Positions 15,191-17,543 of a stretch of 17,543 nucleotides of DNA are shown here, one piece after another. The stretch covers positions 1 through 17,543 of the forward strand of contig CBFGWQ010000066.1 in assembly GCA_965652575.1 (NCBI GenBank). Direction: 5' to 3'. The stretch is from Arenibacter sp965652575. Its GTDB lineage: Bacteria > Bacteroidota > Bacteroidia > Flavobacteriales > Flavobacteriaceae. The translations under genes were made by a program, and so were the position numbers. Position 1 is the first letter of the stretch, and each line of letters starts with the position of its first letter. A model generated the notes under the pieces. It made no database searches and was not told the DNA's origin. It worked only from the letters and a program-made list of their open reading frames with translations.

Positions 15191-16404
15191 GGTAACTTTT
15201 TTTCCAAAAGGGCCATGTAGAATCCGTCAAATCCGGTTTTGGAGGCATAAATATTGCTATCCTTGATAAGGTCAAAGTCCTTTCCGGCATCGGAGCCGAG
15301 GAACTTTTTTACTTGCTGAATGTTTTCCTGTGGCAATATGGAGCAAGTGGCATAGACCAGTTTTCCTCCGGGTTTGACCATGCGACTATAATCTTGAAGG
15401 ATTTGTTGTTGAGTAACCATAATTTTATCCAGGAAATCGGGTTGCAGTTTCCACTTGGCATCCGGGTTTCTTTTTAAGACCCCTAATCCTGTACAGGGAG
15501 CATCAATGAGTACCCTATCCGCTGTATCGTATAGTTTTTTAATTACTTTGGTAGAATCTATGGCCCTGGTCTCCACATTATGTGCCCCATTGCGTTTGGC
15601 CCTTCTTTTTAATTCCTTAAGTTTATTGCTAAAAATATCCAATGCTATCAGCTGTCCCTTATTTTCCATTAAAGCGGCCAAATGAAGTGTTTTTCCGCCT
15701 GCCCCGGCACAGGTATCCACCACGCGGTGGCCAGGTTTAACATCTAAAAATGGGGCTACCAATTGAGATGAGGCGTCCTGTACTTCGAACCAGCCATTTT
15801 TGAAGGTGTCCGTCATAAATACATTTGAACGCTCCTTGAGCCTCAATGCATCGGGATATCCTTTTATGGATTCGGTTTCAATCCCGGCTTCGTGAAGAAT
15901 ACTGCTTAAATTATCCTTGGTCGTCTTTAGGGTGTTTGCCCTTAAAATTACTTCTGCCTGTTCATTTAGGGCATGGATCTCTTTGGTCCAAAGTGTCTCT
16001 CCCAGGGCTTTTGCACATAGCTCGTCCATCCAATCCGGTACGGATTCCCTAAATTTCCTTATTTTGGAGAGTTCATCAAATTTTCCTTTGATCCTTCTTT
16101 CCGGCGTTGGTTCAATTTGCTTCCAGTCAGGCAATTTAATGCCCTTAAGTACGGCCCAAACGGCGAACATTCTAAATAGGTTTTGTCTACTATACGGGGC
16201 CTTAACTTCGGCTATCTCTGCGTACAATCGCCTCCAACGTACCAGCTCATAAGTAGTTTCTGCAATAAATCCTCTGTCGCGGGCGCCCCATCGCTTGTCA
16301 TATTTTAGTACTTTTTCTACCACCTTATCCGCATATTCACCTTCATTAAATATATAATTTAATGCATCAACAACCGCAAACACTAGATTTCTATGTAACC
16401 GCAT
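15181..16404 (-). CDS. rsmB: RsmB/NOP-family rRNA (cytosine-5) methyltransferase
   Basis: Transfers methyl from S-adenosylmethionine to C5 of a cytosine, most likely in 16S rRNA. The 407-residue protein has an N-terminal helical region that may correspond to the NusB-like part of RsmB (about 1-130), then a methyltransferase domain. The SAM loop is DTCAGAGGKT at 230-239, the acidic SAM contact is in ALDIF near 254-258, motif IV is DAPCTG with Cys304, and motif VI is YATCS with Cys354. Two cysteines in these places are the hallmark of RNA m5C enzymes, the motif VI Cys being the nucleophile. E. coli RsmB is 429 residues. The exact target, and whether this is RsmB or a RsmF/NOP2-type enzyme, is not certain. 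The start is the ATG at 16404, 18 nt below a TACCTTTG promoter box. Confidence 0.92.
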   Translation of the reverse strand: MRLHRNLVFAVVDALNYIFNEGEYADKVVEKVLKYDKRWGARDRGFIAETTYELVRWRRLYAEIAEVKAPYSRQNLFRMFAVWAVLKGIKLPDWKQIEPTPERRIKGKFDELSKIRKFRESVPDWMDELCAKALGETLWTKEIHALNEQAEVILRANTLKTTKDNLSSILHEAGIETESIKGYPDALRLKERSNVFMTDTFKNGWFEVQDASSQLVAPFLDVKPGHRVVDTCAGAGGKTLHLAALMENKGQLIALDIFSNKLKELKRRAKRNGAHNVETRAIDSTKVIKKLYDTADRVLIDAPCTGLGVLKRNPDAKWKLQPDFLDKIMVTQQQILQDYSRMVKPGGKLVYATCSILPQENIQQVKKFLGSDAGKDFDLIKDSNIYASKTGFDGFYMALLEKKLPKK

Positions 16405-16422
16405 TTTTAAAAATTAAGATTG

Positions 16423-16430
16423 CAAAGGTA
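16423..16430 (-). promoter_or_regulatory. -7 promoter box of the rRNA methyltransferase gene
   Basis: On the minus strand this reads TACCTTTG, an exact TAnnTTTG match, 18 nt before the start codon. It directly abuts the TTG element of the divergent promoter. Confidence 0.5.
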
Positions 16431-16460
16431 TTGTATTAGAACCTATTCCTCTTATTTTTG
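16431..16460 (+). promoter_or_regulatory. Complete Bacteroidetes promoter of the Asp-box lipoprotein gene
   Basis: TTG (16431-16433), 19 bp, then TATTTTTG (16453-16460), which fits the Bacteroidetes -33/-7 arrangement. Only 15 nt separate the -7 box from the ATG at 16476, so the leader would be about 8-10 nt. Confidence 0.7.
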
Positions 16461-16475
16461 AGAAAAATTATAGGT

Positions 16476-17507
16476 ATGCGCAATTATTTGGCAATTCTAA
16501 TGCTATCTATTTTGGGTTCGTGCTCTGAAATAGAGGAGGGGAGAACGTTTAAGGCTGTAAAAATAGAGAACATTTATACCGATTCATTAAGCTTTAGGGC
16601 CATTGAAATTATGGATGGTGGCAATATGGCATTTGCGGCCAATAAGGGTGCCTTTGGTTTGCTGGACCTCAGATCCAACAAAGTAAGGGCAAATACCCAA
16701 AAATATGACAGCATTCTTCCCGAATTTAGGGCTGTAGCGCAAAATTCCACCGATTTTTTTATGCTTTCAATTGGAAATCCGGCCTTGTTGTACAAAACAG
16801 GTGAAAAGGGCAATATGGAATTGGTATATAAGGAAGAAGGTGAGGGGGTGTTCTATGATGCCATGACCTTTTGGAACGACCGGGAAGGCATGGCAGTTGG
16901 GGACAGTATGAACGGGTGCCTGTCCATCATCATTACCAGGGATGGCGGCCATACTTGGAAAAAGATACCATGTGCCTCTTTGCCAAAGTCGGAAACAGGG
17001 GAGGGGGCCTTTGCAGCCAGTAATACCAATATCAAGACCTTGGGCAGCATGGCGTGGATAGCTACGACACATGGAAATGTTTATTATACCGAGGATAAAG
17101 GATTTACCTGGGAGGTTATAAGAACCCCTATCATAAGCGAAAAATCTACCCAGGGTATTTTTTCCATCGATTTTTACGATGAAAATTTTGGAGTTGTTTT
17201 TGGAGGGGATTATACCGCTCCGAAAATAAATAAGGGCAATAAGGCAGTAACTACGGACGGTGGTAAGACCTGGAAACTGATCGCCAATGGTAAACTGCCC
17301 AATTATAGAAGCTGTGTACAATTCATTCCAAATTCCAAGGGAAACTCATTGGTCGCCATTGGCTTTGAGGGTATTGCCTATTCTTATGACAGGGGCGAAA
17401 CCTGGAAACAACTTTCCGATGAGCCCTTTTATACCCTTAGGTTTTTGAACGACTCCATTGCATATGCCGCAGGAAAGGACAGGATATCGAAACTTATTTT
17501 TCGTTGA
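16476..17507 (+). CDS. Asp-box (BNR/YCF48-like) repeat lipoprotein
   Basis: A 343-residue predicted lipoprotein: a hydrophobic N-terminus with lipobox LGSC (Cys16), followed directly by acidic residues (SEIEEG), which could act as a surface export signal in this phylum. The body has at least four Asp-box motifs of the form S/T-x-D-x-G-x-T-W: TRDGGHTW near 154-161, TEDKGFTW near 205-212, TTDGGKTW near 259-266 and SYDRGETW near 303-310. This spacing suggests a beta-propeller like YCF48/HCF136 or sialidase folds. No sialidase arginine triad was recognised, so an enzyme is not claimed; such proteins are often called 'oxidoreductase' without evidence. I use the ATG at 16476. An upstream in-frame TTG at 16458 lies inside the promoter box and so cannot be the start if the promoter is real. 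Confidence 0.82.
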   Translation: MRNYLAILMLSILGSCSEIEEGRTFKAVKIENIYTDSLSFRAIEIMDGGNMAFAANKGAFGLLDLRSNKVRANTQKYDSILPEFRAVAQNSTDFFMLSIGNPALLYKTGEKGNMELVYKEEGEGVFYDAMTFWNDREGMAVGDSMNGCLSIIITRDGGHTWKKIPCASLPKSETGEGAFAASNTNIKTLGSMAWIATTHGNVYYTEDKGFTWEVIRTPIISEKSTQGIFSIDFYDENFGVVFGGDYTAPKINKGNKAVTTDGGKTWKLIANGKLPNYRSCVQFIPNSKGNSLVAIGFEGIAYSYDRGETWKQLSDEPFYTLRFLNDSIAYAAGKDRISKLIFR

Positions 17508-17543
17508 AATGTCCAGTGCCCAAGGAGCTGTAAAATAGCAATG

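Noticed and set aside
16767..17321. Minus-strand reading frame of 184 codons opposite the Asp-box lipoprotein
   Set aside because: It is antisense to a gene with clear repeats and lipobox, and its composition is not protein-like.
1..17543. CRISPR array, tRNA, rRNA, insertion sequence or prophage
   Set aside because: No regularly spaced identical repeats, tRNA-like cloverleaf, rRNA signature, transposase, integrase or phage structural gene was recognised.

Overview
The window looks like chromosomal DNA of a marine-type member of the Bacteroidetes, probably Flavobacteriaceae. This is an inference from: Bacteroidetes-type promoter boxes (TAnnTTTG, once with TTG 19 bp upstream); A-rich translation starts without clear Shine-Dalgarno sites; a single-chain PurL carrying its own glutaminase domain; a MarR regulator next to a FadN-type beta-oxidation gene; and two short exported lipoproteins. 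No rRNA, tRNA, CRISPR array, insertion sequence or phage gene was seen. Most of the window is ordinary core metabolism, and the least explained material is in the intergenic DNA.

Left part (1-4880, all minus strand): a fatty-acid degradation block. An acyl-CoA synthetase (3108-4880) ends in an intrinsic terminator (3053-3081). Next comes a MarR-family regulator (2544-2975), whose promoter region carries a perfect 24-bp palindrome (3008-3031). Downstream of it is the bifunctional 3-hydroxyacyl-CoA dehydrogenase/enoyl-CoA hydratase (1-2391). The synthetase would activate fatty acids, and the bifunctional enzyme would do the hydration and second oxidation steps. The acyl-CoA dehydrogenase for the first oxidation may be the one at 12774-14585, on the other strand. 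A thiolase would be expected just left of position 1.

Middle (4881-11710): a 785-bp gap without a recognisable gene; a solitary glycoside-hydrolase-like lipoprotein (5666-6775, plus); a 343-bp gap holding a long hairpin terminator; then a GNAT acetyltransferase placed 2 bp after purL (7119-11260, minus). A 450-bp repeat-rich gap follows.

Right part (11711-17543): a cation diffusion facilitator (minus), the acyl-CoA dehydrogenase (plus), a small exported His-rich protein (plus), an RsmB-like rRNA cytosine methyltransferase (minus) that converges on it through a shared bidirectional terminator, and a divergently transcribed Asp-box (YCF48-like) lipoprotein (plus).

The most interesting structure is a family of modular intergenic repeats at 2422-2540, 11432-11521 and (more degenerate) 11531-11687 and 5122-5304. 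Two copies align almost without gaps. They keep a hairpin by compensatory base changes, and they differ by an exact 22-bp hairpin insertion whose core occurs again on its own nearby. One copy lies inside the presumed MarR-fadN transcript.
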